Translations under genes and position numbers: made by a program
Notes under the pieces: model-generated
The model's input: the letters and a program-made list of their open reading frames with translations, nothing else
Told to the model about the DNA's origin: nothing
Databases searched by the model: none
Shown here: in pieces, positions 41,420 through 50,553 of the stretch
How the letters are laid out: every line of letters begins with the position of its first letter
How positions within the stretch are numbered: the stretch's first letter is position 1
Origin: Bradyrhizobium sp. LTSP885
Lineage (GTDB): Bacteria; Pseudomonadota; Alphaproteobacteria; Rhizobiales; Xanthobacteraceae
DNA: 64,000 nt
Assembly: GCF_000938305.1 (NCBI RefSeq)
Contig: NZ_JYMT01000040.1
Coordinates: 142,664-206,663 of the forward strand
Direction of reading: 5' to 3'

Positions 41420-42637
41420 ATGGTGGTCAGCAAATGCGCGGCGCTCATGCTCACAGCGGGCCTGATGATCCTCGCGGCTTCGGGCGCACAAGCGGATTCA
41501 CCACGGACTGCGAGGATCCAGACGGCCCTGGAAGCATGGTTGGCCGACCGCGGTTCGGCTGAGAAGGTCACGGGCGTCGCTGCCTATGTCAGCTTCGGGG
41601 ATACCGGTCCGGCTATCGAGGCGTTCGCCGGAAAGGTCGGCAGCGCTCCACAGGACGCGCCGGTTCGCCAGGGCACGCTGTTCCAGATGGGCAGCACATC
41701 GAAGTCCTTCACGGCGGCTTTGATCCTGAAGCTTGAGGCCGCGGGCCAGTTGTCGATCGACGACCCGCTCGGCAAATGGCTTCCGCAATATCCGGCGTGG
41801 AAGGCGGTGACCATCCGGCGCCTCCTCAACATGACGAGCGGTATCCCGAACTACTCCGAGACCGAAGCCATGTCCCGCATCTGGGTCAACGAGCCCACGC
41901 GCGATCTGACTGCCGAAAATCTGATCGAGCTCGCCTATCCCACCGGGAGCGGCGATCTGCCCAACAGCAGCGGTTACCACTATTCGAACACCAACTACAT
42001 CCTCGCAGGCATGATAGCGGCGAAGGTTGCCGGCCAGTCCTATCGTGACCTCGTGCACCAAATGATCATTGAAGCGGTCGGGTTGGACAGCACGTTCTAC
42101 GAAAGCGGCGCGTATCCGGCCGCCGTGACCGATCGCCTTGCACACGGCTATTTCGATAATCCGGCCTGCGCCGATTATCAACCCAAATGCGTCAAGTCCT
42201 GGAATCTCGCGCTGATCGGCCGTGACATCAGCTCCATGAGCACCTCATGGGCGCAGGCGGCAGGTGGCGCAATCGCCGACGCGCGCGATGTCGATCGCTG
42301 GATGCGCGCCGTGTTCGGGGGACGCGTGGTGCCGCCGAAGCAACAGGCGGAATGGATGGAGCTGGTATCGATCAAGACCGGCGAGCCGATCGCAGACGTC
42401 ACGACGGACGACCCGCGCGGATTCTCGCTCGGCCTCGGCAGGGCCGTCCTCGGGTCGATTGGCTCGCACTGGTTCTACCAGGGTGAGACGCTCGGCTACC
42501 GGACGCTCTATGTGTGGTTCGAAAAAAACGATCTCATGATCACGCTGCAGACGAACTCGCAGCCCGCGGCCGAGGCAGACAAGCTCCATGACCTGGTCGG
42601 TGTCGTCTATGACATCGTGCGGAGTGACGCGAAGTAG
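41420..42637 (+). CDS. secreted serine hydrolase, class C beta-lactamase/esterase family
   Basis: This encodes 405 residues with a signal peptide ending at SGAQADS. The catalytic motif SxxK is seen as MGSTSKSFTAALILKLE, and the Tyr motif as YHYSNTNYILAG. The third motif near the C-terminus is WFYQGETLGY. The family includes class C beta-lactamases, D-aminopeptidases and esterases; the absence of a KTG triad and the low similarity around the third motif suggest an esterase or peptidase. It is divergent from the LysR gene. Confidence 0.85.
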   Translation: MVVSKCAALMLTAGLMILAASGAQADSPRTARIQTALEAWLADRGSAEKVTGVAAYVSFGDTGPAIEAFAGKVGSAPQDAPVRQGTLFQMGSTSKSFTAALILKLEAAGQLSIDDPLGKWLPQYPAWKAVTIRRLLNMTSGIPNYSETEAMSRIWVNEPTRDLTAENLIELAYPTGSGDLPNSSGYHYSNTNYILAGMIAAKVAGQSYRDLVHQMIIEAVGLDSTFYESGAYPAAVTDRLAHGYFDNPACADYQPKCVKSWNLALIGRDISSMSTSWAQAAGGAIADARDVDRWMRAVFGGRVVPPKQQAEWMELVSIKTGEPIADVTTDDPRGFSLGLGRAVLGSIGSHWFYQGETLGYRTLYVWFEKNDLMITLQTNSQPAAEADKLHDLVGVVYDIVRSDAK

Positions 42638-42691
42638 CGGCCGACGAACAACGTTAGCCCGGTCGTCCAACGCAAGAGTGGAGATTGCGTT

Positions 42692-43792
42692 TCATTTCGG
42701 GCTCTCTCGCCGCACATTGAGGTTCGAATCGAAGAACTGCAACGCGGCGTTGCCGATGTGATCGTGCAGCTTGACCCTATCCACGCCGGGGGCATCATTG
42801 CAGGCATCGGGAAAATTGTCGCGCCCGACCTGGTCGCACTCGTTGCCGAAGATCTCGTGGCTGACCGGACCGGGCATCACGTCCAACTGCGCATGCGGGA
42901 TGTATTTCGCAGCGAAGCCGGCATTGTCATCTGATGGTGTTGTGGTGTCACCGGCTCCGACGATCAGGTAGGTCGGGATCGCCATCTGCCGCAGCCCGGC
43001 CTCGTCCATGCCGAACCCCCTGATATCGCCAGGAGCCATCGCAAAGGCGGCGCGCACCCGATCGTCGCGCAGGTCGCGCGCGGGTTCGGCATCAACGCTC
43101 ATCTGCTCGCGGATATAAGCCGGCACCGTCTCGTTGGTCTTCCAGCCGCGCTGGAAACGAACGAAAAGGTCGGGATTCACCTTGGCACCGCCAATCCAGA
43201 GCGAGGTGAATCCCCCCTGTGAATGTCCGGCCACGCCGATCTGGTTTGGATTGATGTGCGATCCCCAGACCTTGTCTTGAAGAAGATGGGAGATATCGAG
43301 GCTGAGATCGTGCGGCCGCTGCCAGATCCGGTTGCGCACGTAGAGCGCGCTCGAATCATAGGTATTGGCCCGGAAGTGATACAGCATTGCCACGAGATAG
43401 CCGTGGGAGGCGAGATATTCGCCGAACCACGCATAAAGCGCGCCGTTGCCGCCTGCCCCGTGCGAGAACATGACGAGCGGGTGCTTCAGACCATCGGACA
43501 CGACTGGCGCGTCCTTGTACAAGTGCAAGTTGACGGCGAGGTGCATCTTGAAAGGAACGGCGGCCGGCGCCGGAGCGGCCGGATAGATCAGCATCAAGTT
43601 CAACGGCCGGCCGTCGGAAGCGTCGACATATTCGAGCTGTGTCATCCCGACAGGATACGGAGCTGCCCGGAGCACGTCTTGCGCCAGGGCCCGCGTCGGC
43701 CCGGTCAGAGAACCGCAATAGACTCCGAGGCAAACGATGACGCCGGAAAGCAAGCGAGTGAGACCATTTCGGCGCAGCTGGATTGTTCGCAT
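42692..43792 (-). CDS. exported alpha/beta hydrolase, dienelactone/PET-hydrolase-like
   Basis: This encodes 366 residues from the ATG at 43792. A signal peptide runs through LLSGVIVCLGVYCGSLTGPTRALAQ. It has LVMFSHGAGGNGALYAWFGEYLASHGY (oxyanion region), the nucleophile elbow VAGHSQGGFTSLWIGG, VGAGDTTTPSDDNAGFAAKY (Asp region) and the late GPVSHEIFGN (His). Similar proteins hydrolyse esters or lactones. The region upstream of the start is a tandem repeat. Confidence 0.82.
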   Translation of the reverse strand: MRTIQLRRNGLTRLLSGVIVCLGVYCGSLTGPTRALAQDVLRAAPYPVGMTQLEYVDASDGRPLNLMLIYPAAPAPAAVPFKMHLAVNLHLYKDAPVVSDGLKHPLVMFSHGAGGNGALYAWFGEYLASHGYLVAMLYHFRANTYDSSALYVRNRIWQRPHDLSLDISHLLQDKVWGSHINPNQIGVAGHSQGGFTSLWIGGAKVNPDLFVRFQRGWKTNETVPAYIREQMSVDAEPARDLRDDRVRAAFAMAPGDIRGFGMDEAGLRQMAIPTYLIVGAGDTTTPSDDNAGFAAKYIPHAQLDVMPGPVSHEIFGNECDQVGRDNFPDACNDAPGVDRVKLHDHIGNAALQFFDSNLNVRRESPK

Positions 43793-43853
43793 GTCTCGCC
43801 CCTTCGCATGTCTTGCCCTTAGATGTCTTGCCCTTAGATATCTTGCCCCTTCG
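43791..43853. repeat. four-unit tandem repeat overlapping the hydrolase start
   Basis: Units ATGTCTCGCCCCTTCGC, ATGTCTTGCCCTTAG, ATGTCTTGCCCTTAG and ATATCTTGCCCCTTCG lie head to tail at 43791, 43808, 43823 and 43838. The middle two are identical. They occupy the place where the promoter and ribosome site of the downstream hydrolase (minus strand) should be, so the number of units might change expression. Confidence 0.75.
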
Positions 43854-43900
43854 ATTGGCTCCACATCGTCAGACCAACGGGAAGGTAGGGGCTGAGGCCG

Positions 43901-44140
43901 TTAGTCATTCTTCACATCATACTGCTTGCTGAGGTGATCGCCGATCTGCACCAGCATCGCGACGCATTCGGGATAGCCGGGCTTGGCCACCGTGGCGTCC
44001 TCGGCGCTGGCGCGGAATTCCCAGCTGTCGCCGTCGCGGAGGACCGAGATATCGATGCCATCAGGGCAGTCGGCGTGCACCTTCAATTCGACGCGCGCCA
44101 TCGCGATCAGTTCGGCTTCGGTCTTGATCGGTTTGCTCAT
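43901..44140 (-). CDS. small conserved protein of unknown function
   Basis: This encodes 79 residues (MSKPIKTEAELIAMARVELKVHADCPDGIDISVLRDGDSWEFRAS, then CVAMLVQIGDHLSKQYDV). A helix followed by strands suggests a small alpha/beta fold. It is typical of rhizobial short proteins with no known role. It runs in the same direction as the TPR protein gene to the right. Confidence 0.6.
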   Translation of the reverse strand: MSKPIKTEAELIAMARVELKVHADCPDGIDISVLRDGDSWEFRASAEDATVAKPGYPECVAMLVQIGDHLSKQYDVKND

Positions 44141-44212
44141 GTGACGGCTTCCTCCCGGCGCTTTCCAGTTTGCGCCGAGGTTGCCGATTTGACGGACGTC
44201 TGTCGAGAGGTG

Positions 44213-47200
44213 TTACTGGGCGGCGCTCGCGCGCTTCTCACCCTTGATTGCCGGCAGGTCGCTCACCGGCGTAGCCTTTTCCCTATCCTTTGCCTTATCC
44301 TGGGCCTTGTCCGGCAGCGATCCCGTCGAGACCGGATCCGGGAGCGGCGCGCGGGCGGTGGCGTCGGGGAAGCGGGTCTTCATCTCGCGGATGAAACCGT
44401 CCAGCGTGTCGACACCCGCGGCCATCTTGGCGATCGAGGCGAACTCCGCGCTAGAGGTCGCGACCGGCTTGCTGGCCGCGTCGAACGCCAGCCTGTCGGC
44501 GTCACCCGACATCAGCGGCGCGTATTTTTCGCGGAACCGCGACAGGCCGATGGCGTCCTCGGCGAGCGCGTAGCCGACCACGGCGCGGATGATATCGGCC
44601 TTCTCGGCGGCATTAAGCGGCGTGAAGTCGCGCCAGCGATCGGCGTAATAAAGCTCGATCTGCTCGGACGCCTCGCGCCATTGCCGCTGTGCCCAGTAGA
44701 TGTCCGCCCGCAGCCGAATCGCCTCGCGGCCGGTGATGTTGGAGATGATGTCGAGCGCGAGGTCGTGCCGGCCGACATCGCTCTGCGCGCGCGCCTCGAG
44801 CAGCAGCCGCTGCTGGCGCAATTCGCCGGAGAGGTCGGCGATCCGGGTCAGGCGCAGCGCGGCGATGGCGCGGTCGGGCTTGCGGTTCATCAAATAAACC
44901 ATCGCAAGGCGCGCGGCGACCTGGGCGCGCGCCGCGCCCTCGAGCCGCTTGTCGACCTGATATTGCAGCAGATCGGTGGCCTGATCGAGCAGATCGACGC
45001 CGACGAGGCGATCGGCCAGACGGCGGATCATCTCGTCGCCACGGCGGCCGATCGGGGTCAGCTCGCGATATTCGTAGAAGGTGCCGAGCGCGTCGATCGG
45101 CTGCATCTCGTCGCCCTTGGCGCCGAGGAAAAGCTCCGTGAACAGCGCCGAGGCCGCATCCTGCGCCTGCCGCGATTCCGGCGAGTTCGGCTGCAGCCGC
45201 GTCGCGGCGCGGGTCGCGGCAAAGGCGTCGGCATAGCGTCCGGTGTCGGAATAAATCTTGGAGAGCACGAACAGCGTCTTCAGCTCGATGGCGTCGCCGC
45301 GCCACATCATCGATAGCAGCTCGAGTTCTTTCAGCACGTCGGCCTGGCCGATCTCGCCGCGCTTCTGCCGCAGCAGGGTTTCGAGCAGCTTGCCTTCGGC
45401 GGCGGCCTCGCGGTCGGCCGAATTGGCGGCGAAGCGATAGGCGTCGAGCGCATCCTTCTCCTGGCCGAGGGCTTCGCCCAGCCGACCCTTCAGCACGGCG
45501 ACGGCAGGCTTGACGTCGTCGGGGACGCCGACCACGTCGAGGTCGCTCTTGCGCCGCGCCGCGCCGGCATAGTCCTTCACCTCGAGCGAGGCCCGCATCG
45601 CATCCATGGTGATGATGCGCTGCAGGTCGGACGGCAGCGTCGCGACCGAGAATTCCGCGTTCTTGAATCGCTCCCGCGCATCGGCCCATTTGCCCTGGCG
45701 CGCAAAGGCAAGCGCCTTCCACAATTGGGAATCGTAGCCGTTTCCGATCACGGGATTGGCGAGGTCCTTGAGGCCCTGCGCCGGGTGGCCGACCAGGATG
45801 CTCGCCACCGCATGCGTCATCACCACGGCCGGCTCCTCGCTGCCGCGCTTGCTGTCGGAGAGGATCAGATTGGTGACCGCATGGGCTTCGGGATACATGC
45901 CGCGCGCCATGTAGAAATTGGCGAGATCGAGCCGGGCCTGCGGAACCTGCTCGGCATTGGCCGCCGAGATCGCCGTGATCAGGCCGTCGAGGCGCTCGAG
46001 GAAATTCTCCGACTGGTTCTTGCGCCATTCGTCGACCTCGAACAGCGGCTTGACCGCGGCGGTGGCGCGCTCGGCGGCGACGTCGGCCGACGACAGGGTC
46101 AGCCCCCCGGGCCGCCCCAGCATCACCTTGTCGGCGCTGACCTCGGCCTTCACGTCATCGGCGTTCGGATGCACCACGAGACCGTGGATCGATTCCAGCA
46201 GCGACAGCTCGACGAAATCCTGCCGCTTCATGATGCCGCGGGTCGGCGGCGGCGCGGTCACGACCCAGAGCGTGTCGCCGGCATCGGGATCGACCAGCCT
46301 GTGAAGCTGGCCGGGATTGGCAAGCGGCACGCTGACATTGGCGAGCGCGGGATCGGAGATGTTGCGCACCACGGTGAGCGGCAGCGGCGGCTTCTGCACG
46401 CGGTCGGCGAAGGTCAGCGTCCAGCTGACGCCGCGCGAGCGGTCGTCGCTTTCGAGCGAAGGCATCTGCGGCCGGTTGAGGCGGATGCGGATCGCCTGCC
46501 CTTTCTCCAGCGGAATCCGGCTGACGTCGCCGATGATGGCGCCGCCCTTGTCGCGGATTGGATCGAGGTCGATGGCGTCAAGCGAATCGAACACCATCCA
46601 CACCGCGTCGGCGCGGCGGAACAATGCGGCGGGCGTCGCTGAAGGGAAGGAGAAGGTGACGCGGAGCCCGTCGCTGTCGCGCTGCGCCTCAACCGAACCG
46701 GTCTTGACGTTCGGGCGCGCCTCCGAGGGCGGTGGTTGCGAGGCGGCCTGCGGCGCCGTCGCGGGACGCTCCATTGCAGGAGCCGGCGATTTCTGCGCCT
46801 CGCTGAGAGCCGCCTGCCGCGCTTCTGCCGCGCCTCCAGCCTTGCCGTCATGGACCGCAGCCGGCCTGCTTTCGTCCGCAGGCGCGTTCTGCGCCGATGC
46901 AGCCGCAGCCTGGACTGGCTCGGATTTGGCTGGCTCGGAGTTAGCGGTCTCGGACTTGACCGGTTCAGACTGGGGCGTCTCGGATTTCGCCTGTGCAGGC
47001 TTGATCTCGATCCTGGCCTCTCGCGCAAAACCTTCCGACGTCACCGGGGCGACCGCGGCCGGCTGCTGCAGCGCCGCCCCCTTCTGCTTGCCGCGAACCG
47101 CGGGCATCAGCGAGGTGGCGGCCGGCGTCGCCGGCTCCGGCTGCTCGTTGCGCTGGAACGCGACGTCGACGATGTAGTTCTTTTCCTCGCGGAACGAATG

Positions 47201-47998
47201 CACGTCGACATCGCCGATCAATGTCATGTCGACGGCCGACGTATCGGTATCGGCGCGCGCGCCGATCGAGGCGACGTTCGGGGGGGCTGCAATCTTGGCA
47301 TCCGCCAGGTCGAAGATCAGGGGCGTGTTGAACGACAGCGTCAGCTTCTGCTCGTTCAGCACCGAGGAGACGCCGACGCCGTCGGGGACCTCGAAGACGA
47401 AACGCACGAAGGTCGGCTGCAGCAGGGCACGGACGCGCACCGGCGGTCGCTTCTTCGCGGCATCGGCCGCGCGCTGCAGGCGAAGCAGGCGCTCGGCGGC
47501 GCGGGCGCGGTCGGCGAGTTCGCGGATTACCTCCTGCGGCAGCGACGGCGGCGGACCGGTCCAGCTGTCAGGCAGGAAATCGATGAAGATGCGCTCGCCC
47601 GCGGTCATGGTGTTGATGGTCACGCGGCGTGCCAGCGACAGGCGGATGGCCGAGCCGTCCGGATCGCGGCGCGCCGAGCCGACATAGTCGGGTACGGCCT
47701 CCGACAGTTTCTCGACGGGGACGTCGACCGGACGCTTGAAGCGGATCACGATGATCGAGCCCGCCGTCGTCACCTCGGACTCGACGTCCTCCTTCAGCTT
47801 CAGCGTCAGCCGGGCAAAGCCGTTGGCGGCGGAGAATGTCGCCTCACCCGGCACCGGTGGCACGGGATCTTCGGCGCGCGCAGCGGTCGGCGATGCGAGA
47901 ACGGCGAGAACGAGGCCGGAGGCAAGCGCGCACAGACGGGCAATCCGCGCCCACGCGCGGCCCTGCGACCATGTTCCAGCGGCAGCCGTTCGCGCCAT
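44213..47998 (-). CDS. 1261-residue exported TPR protein of the flagellar region
   Basis: The start at 47998 is chosen because the only upstream in-frame start is a TTG. A signal peptide (ALASGLVLAVLASPTAARAE) precedes a strand-rich, AMIN-like domain (GFARLTLKLKEDVESEVTTAGSIIVIRFKRPVDV) at about 45-250. A low-complexity Ala/Pro/Glu/Ser/Lys linker with repeated SEPVKSE-type units spans about 300-420. A second strand-rich domain follows, then from about 640 to 1200 helical TPR-like repeats (NFYMARGMYPEAHAVTNLIL, ALAFARQGKWADARERFKNAE, LLEARAQSDVGRHDLALDIISNI). It is probably periplasmic. A perfect CtrA box lies 81 bp upstream, linking it to the flagellar genes. No established name is known to me. 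Confidence 0.85.
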   Translation of the reverse strand: MARTAAAGTWSQGRAWARIARLCALASGLVLAVLASPTAARAEDPVPPVPGEATFSAANGFARLTLKLKEDVESEVTTAGSIIVIRFKRPVDVPVEKLSEAVPDYVGSARRDPDGSAIRLSLARRVTINTMTAGERIFIDFLPDSWTGPPPSLPQEVIRELADRARAAERLLRLQRAADAAKKRPPVRVRALLQPTFVRFVFEVPDGVGVSSVLNEQKLTLSFNTPLIFDLADAKIAAPPNVASIGARADTDTSAVDMTLIGDVDVHSFREEKNYIVDVAFQRNEQPEPATPAATSLMPAVRGKQKGAALQQPAAVAPVTSEGFAREARIEIKPAQAKSETPQSEPVKSETANSEPAKSEPVQAAAASAQNAPADESRPAAVHDGKAGGAAEARQAALSEAQKSPAPAMERPATAPQAASQPPPSEARPNVKTGSVEAQRDSDGLRVTFSFPSATPAALFRRADAVWMVFDSLDAIDLDPIRDKGGAIIGDVSRIPLEKGQAIRIRLNRPQMPSLESDDRSRGVSWTLTFADRVQKPPLPLTVVRNISDPALANVSVPLANPGQLHRLVDPDAGDTLWVVTAPPPTRGIMKRQDFVELSLLESIHGLVVHPNADDVKAEVSADKVMLGRPGGLTLSSADVAAERATAAVKPLFEVDEWRKNQSENFLERLDGLITAISAANAEQVPQARLDLANFYMARGMYPEAHAVTNLILSDSKRGSEEPAVVMTHAVASILVGHPAQGLKDLANPVIGNGYDSQLWKALAFARQGKWADARERFKNAEFSVATLPSDLQRIITMDAMRASLEVKDYAGAARRKSDLDVVGVPDDVKPAVAVLKGRLGEALGQEKDALDAYRFAANSADREAAAEGKLLETLLRQKRGEIGQADVLKELELLSMMWRGDAIELKTLFVLSKIYSDTGRYADAFAATRAATRLQPNSPESRQAQDAASALFTELFLGAKGDEMQPIDALGTFYEYRELTPIGRRGDEMIRRLADRLVGVDLLDQATDLLQYQVDKRLEGAARAQVAARLAMVYLMNRKPDRAIAALRLTRIADLSGELRQQRLLLEARAQSDVGRHDLALDIISNITGREAIRLRADIYWAQRQWREASEQIELYYADRWRDFTPLNAAEKADIIRAVVGYALAEDAIGLSRFREKYAPLMSGDADRLAFDAASKPVATSSAEFASIAKMAAGVDTLDGFIREMKTRFPDATARAPLPDPVSTGSLPDKAQDKAKDREKATPVSDLPAIKGEKRASAAQ

Positions 47999-48329
47999 CT
48001 CGAAACGTCTTGTCAAAGCCTCAACAATGCCAGCGCGAAGCGCCCTCGCCCACGCGTCCCGATCTTGGATTGGCGGCGTTAAGGAGCTGTTAACGTCAAT
48101 TGCGGCGTGGCCCCGAAAAGATGAGAAAAATCAATGATAGACGGCGTGTCCGTTGTCTACGAAGCAACTCGCGGGCCCTCCATGGCCCGAACCGCATCGA
48201 AATCGTGATATGAAGGTCACTGAAGCCAGGATTTGGCGAGGCGGATTGCTCCGACCGCGAGTGCTTTTTATCGACCCGAGACGTCAGGGTCCGTAGTCAT
48301 TTCATCGCGCATGAATTGGATTTGGCATC
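47999..48329. other. 331-bp intergenic region between the TPR gene and the tail sheath gene
   Basis: The left part holds the CtrA-type box at 48079-48094. The right part has no recognisable gene; it contains the weak upstream region of the tail sheath gene. I found no convincing -35/-10. Confidence 0.7.
48079..48094 (-). promoter_or_regulatory. perfect CtrA-type box upstream of the TPR protein
   Basis: The plus strand reads TTAA-GGAGCTG-TTAAC, an exact match to the CtrA consensus; the minus strand reads GTTAACAGCTCCTTAA. It is about 80 bp from the TPR gene start on the minus strand. The core GTTAACAGCT is shared with the flgB box, so both may be controlled together. Confidence 0.85.
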
Positions 48330-49853
48330 ATGGCACAGCCGAAAACACCGGGCGTCTTTATTCAGGAAGTCACCAGCTTTCCCAACTCCATCGTCGAAGT
48401 CGAGACCGCCGTTCCCGCCTTCATCGGATATACGGAGATCGCGGCGGATGGCGCGAGGTCGCTGCACCGGACGCCGTTCCGCCTCTCCAGCTTAACCGAA
48501 TATAAGGCTCATTTCGGTGGCGCGCCGGTAACGCAGTTCGAGTTCGGCCCGATGCCGGATGACTGGTCGGCCCAAACGTCCTTTGTGCTGCAGGAGCCGG
48601 GCACGTCTGCGCTGGGTGCCGACACGGACAGCCATGTCGCCCATGCCCGCTACTATCTGTACTATGCATTGCGACTGTTCTTCGCCAACGGCGGCGGCCC
48701 CTGCTACATCGTCAGCGTAGGAAGTTACGACAATGCGATCACGAAGGACGATCTTCAGGCGGGCCTGGACCTGCTGACCGAGCAGCCGGACGCTACGATG
48801 ATCGTCATCGCTGACACGATGAGCCTGTCGCGGCAGGATGCGGAGGCTATTCAGCGCGCGACGCTGTCGCATTGTGCGGACCTGGCGAGTTGCGTCGCCA
48901 TTCTCGACGTGTTTGCCGGCAGCAGCGGGCTCAGCGAGAATGATCCGATCGGCAATTTCCGTAGCGGCATCGGTTTGGTCGGACTCGACTACGGCGCGGC
49001 ATACTATCCGTGGCTCGCGACGTTTATTGTCGAGTTCGAAGACATCACGATCGCGTTCCTGACTGCCAACGCACGCGGAACGCTGCTCGACAGACTCAAT
49101 GACTTCGTTGCGAAACGGCCCGACGCGCCAACGCTCAAGAACTTCGTGAGGGATCTCGGGCTGGCGCCTGCGTCGCAACCGGCCGCGCCAGCGCTCCGGC
49201 AAGCGGCGCACCACGCTCTTCAGGCAATCGTCCCTTTCTACCAATCGCTGATGCTCGCCTTGCAGAGCGCCGTAAACCTCCTGCCGCCATCGGGCGCCAT
49301 CGCCGGCGTCTATGCACGGACCGATTTCACGCGCGGCGTGTTCAAGGCTCCGGCGGGCGTCGACATCAGTTCGGTGGTCAAGCCGGCTGTGGCCTTGTCG
49401 GATGCCGACGTGCAGGACTTGAATTTGCCGCTGGACGGCAAGGCCGTCAACGCGATCCGCGCCTTCCCCGGGCGAGGCGTCTTGGTCTGGGGCGCGCGCA
49501 CCTTGAACGGCAATAGCGAAGATACGCGCTATGTGTCGGTCCGGCGAACGCTGATCATGTTCGAGCAGTCGATCAAACAGGCATTGCAAAGCTTCGCGCT
49601 CGAGCCGAACACGCCCGCGACCTGGAGTGCCGTGGCAAGCGAGATCGACAACTTTCTGATCAACCAATGGAAGGCCGGAGCACTGTTTGGCGCGACCCCC
49701 GTCCAGGCATTCAGCGTTACCGTCGGTCTCGGTACGTCCATGTCGCACGACGACGTCGCCAACGGCGTCCTGAAAGTCATTGTCAGTGTAGCGCTGGTGA
49801 GGCCGGCCGAGTTCATCTCGCTGTCGTTTGAGCAGATGGTGCAACCGCCCTAA
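48330..49853 (+). CDS. orphan contractile tail sheath-like protein
   Basis: This encodes 507 residues. It opens with TPGVFIQEVTSFPNSIVEVETAVPAFIGYTE, the N-terminal handshake motif of tail sheath proteins. The central domain varies, and the last 150 residues are the conserved sheath C-terminal domain (RRTLIMFEQSIKQALQSFALEPNTPATWSAVASEIDNFLINQWKAGALFG, ending in IVSVALVRPAEFISLSFEQMVQ). This is the phage tail/eCIS type. Tube, baseplate, spike and ATPase genes are absent within the window, so it is isolated in an islet of the flagellar region. Confidence 0.85.
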   Translation: MAQPKTPGVFIQEVTSFPNSIVEVETAVPAFIGYTEIAADGARSLHRTPFRLSSLTEYKAHFGGAPVTQFEFGPMPDDWSAQTSFVLQEPGTSALGADTDSHVAHARYYLYYALRLFFANGGGPCYIVSVGSYDNAITKDDLQAGLDLLTEQPDATMIVIADTMSLSRQDAEAIQRATLSHCADLASCVAILDVFAGSSGLSENDPIGNFRSGIGLVGLDYGAAYYPWLATFIVEFEDITIAFLTANARGTLLDRLNDFVAKRPDAPTLKNFVRDLGLAPASQPAAPALRQAAHHALQAIVPFYQSLMLALQSAVNLLPPSGAIAGVYARTDFTRGVFKAPAGVDISSVVKPAVALSDADVQDLNLPLDGKAVNAIRAFPGRGVLVWGARTLNGNSEDTRYVSVRRTLIMFEQSIKQALQSFALEPNTPATWSAVASEIDNFLINQWKAGALFGATPVQAFSVTVGLGTSMSHDDVANGVLKVIVSVALVRPAEFISLSFEQMVQPP

Positions 49854-50051
49854 CTGAACCGGTTGCCGGACTTTCGCCATTGCTTGGCGATCCGGCTTGT
49901 CTGTCATCGGTCATCCTCAGGGACAACCTGTCACAGAAATTAGCGTGTCTCACTTACGGGGTGCAGTCCAGCACTGTCACCTTAATTGGCTGGCTAGGAA
50001 CCCGCAGCGGACACGGCGCCGATGACTAATTCAGTAACCGGGTGCGCGGAC

Positions 50052-50297
50052 TCATCGTTCGCGCCTTGGCTGGCTGGCTTTCGGTGGCATGACGATGGCG
50101 CCAGCGTTGGATTGATGATCGTCGGTGAGCGCTCGCTGCCGGACGCCATCACCTGGCACTCGTCCGTCAAACAGGAACAGCCGCGTTCCACTCGCGCTGG
50201 CCACAGCCGGCGTGCCCGATTGTCCCGACTTGGTATCTTGCGCGTTGGTCCCGGTCGCGACCAGCGCCAACACCAACGCGATTGCTAGTCTCGACAT
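50052..50297 (-). CDS. small exported protein of unknown function
   Basis: This encodes 81 residues from the ATG at 50297 (GGAGAAG upstream). A signal peptide (MSRLAIALVLALVATGTNAQD) is followed by a short mature chain (SGTRLFLFDGRVPGDGV...). The C-terminal part is basic and low-complexity, so the true end could be altered by a frameshift. No family is recognised. It lies convergent with the tail sheath gene. Confidence 0.5.
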   Translation of the reverse strand: MSRLAIALVLALVATGTNAQDTKSGQSGTPAVASASGTRLFLFDGRVPGDGVRQRALTDDHQSNAGAIVMPPKASQPRRER

Positions 50298-50553
50298 GAC
50301 GGGCTTCTCCTCTTGCGAGCGGGACCACGTGCGGCGAAACGGCTTGTTTCGGTCACCGTCAGGAAGAAACCAGGCGTCAGGATGGCAGCCATCTAACCGG
50401 TTGGAAAATTGGGTGCGGATCGCGGTGCATAGTGCCCGGAACGGAAGTCGGCGACCGCCAAAGCCAATTCTTTCAACAGGTCCCTCACGTCTTTCAGACG
50501 TCGAGTTTAGACGGCTATAATGCACTCTTCTGATCGATCCCTGGTATCAGTCC

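Noticed and set aside
46736..48082. 448-codon plus-strand frame covering the CtrA box
   Set aside because: It is antisense to the N-terminal part of the TPR protein, is Arg-rich and has no recognisable domain.
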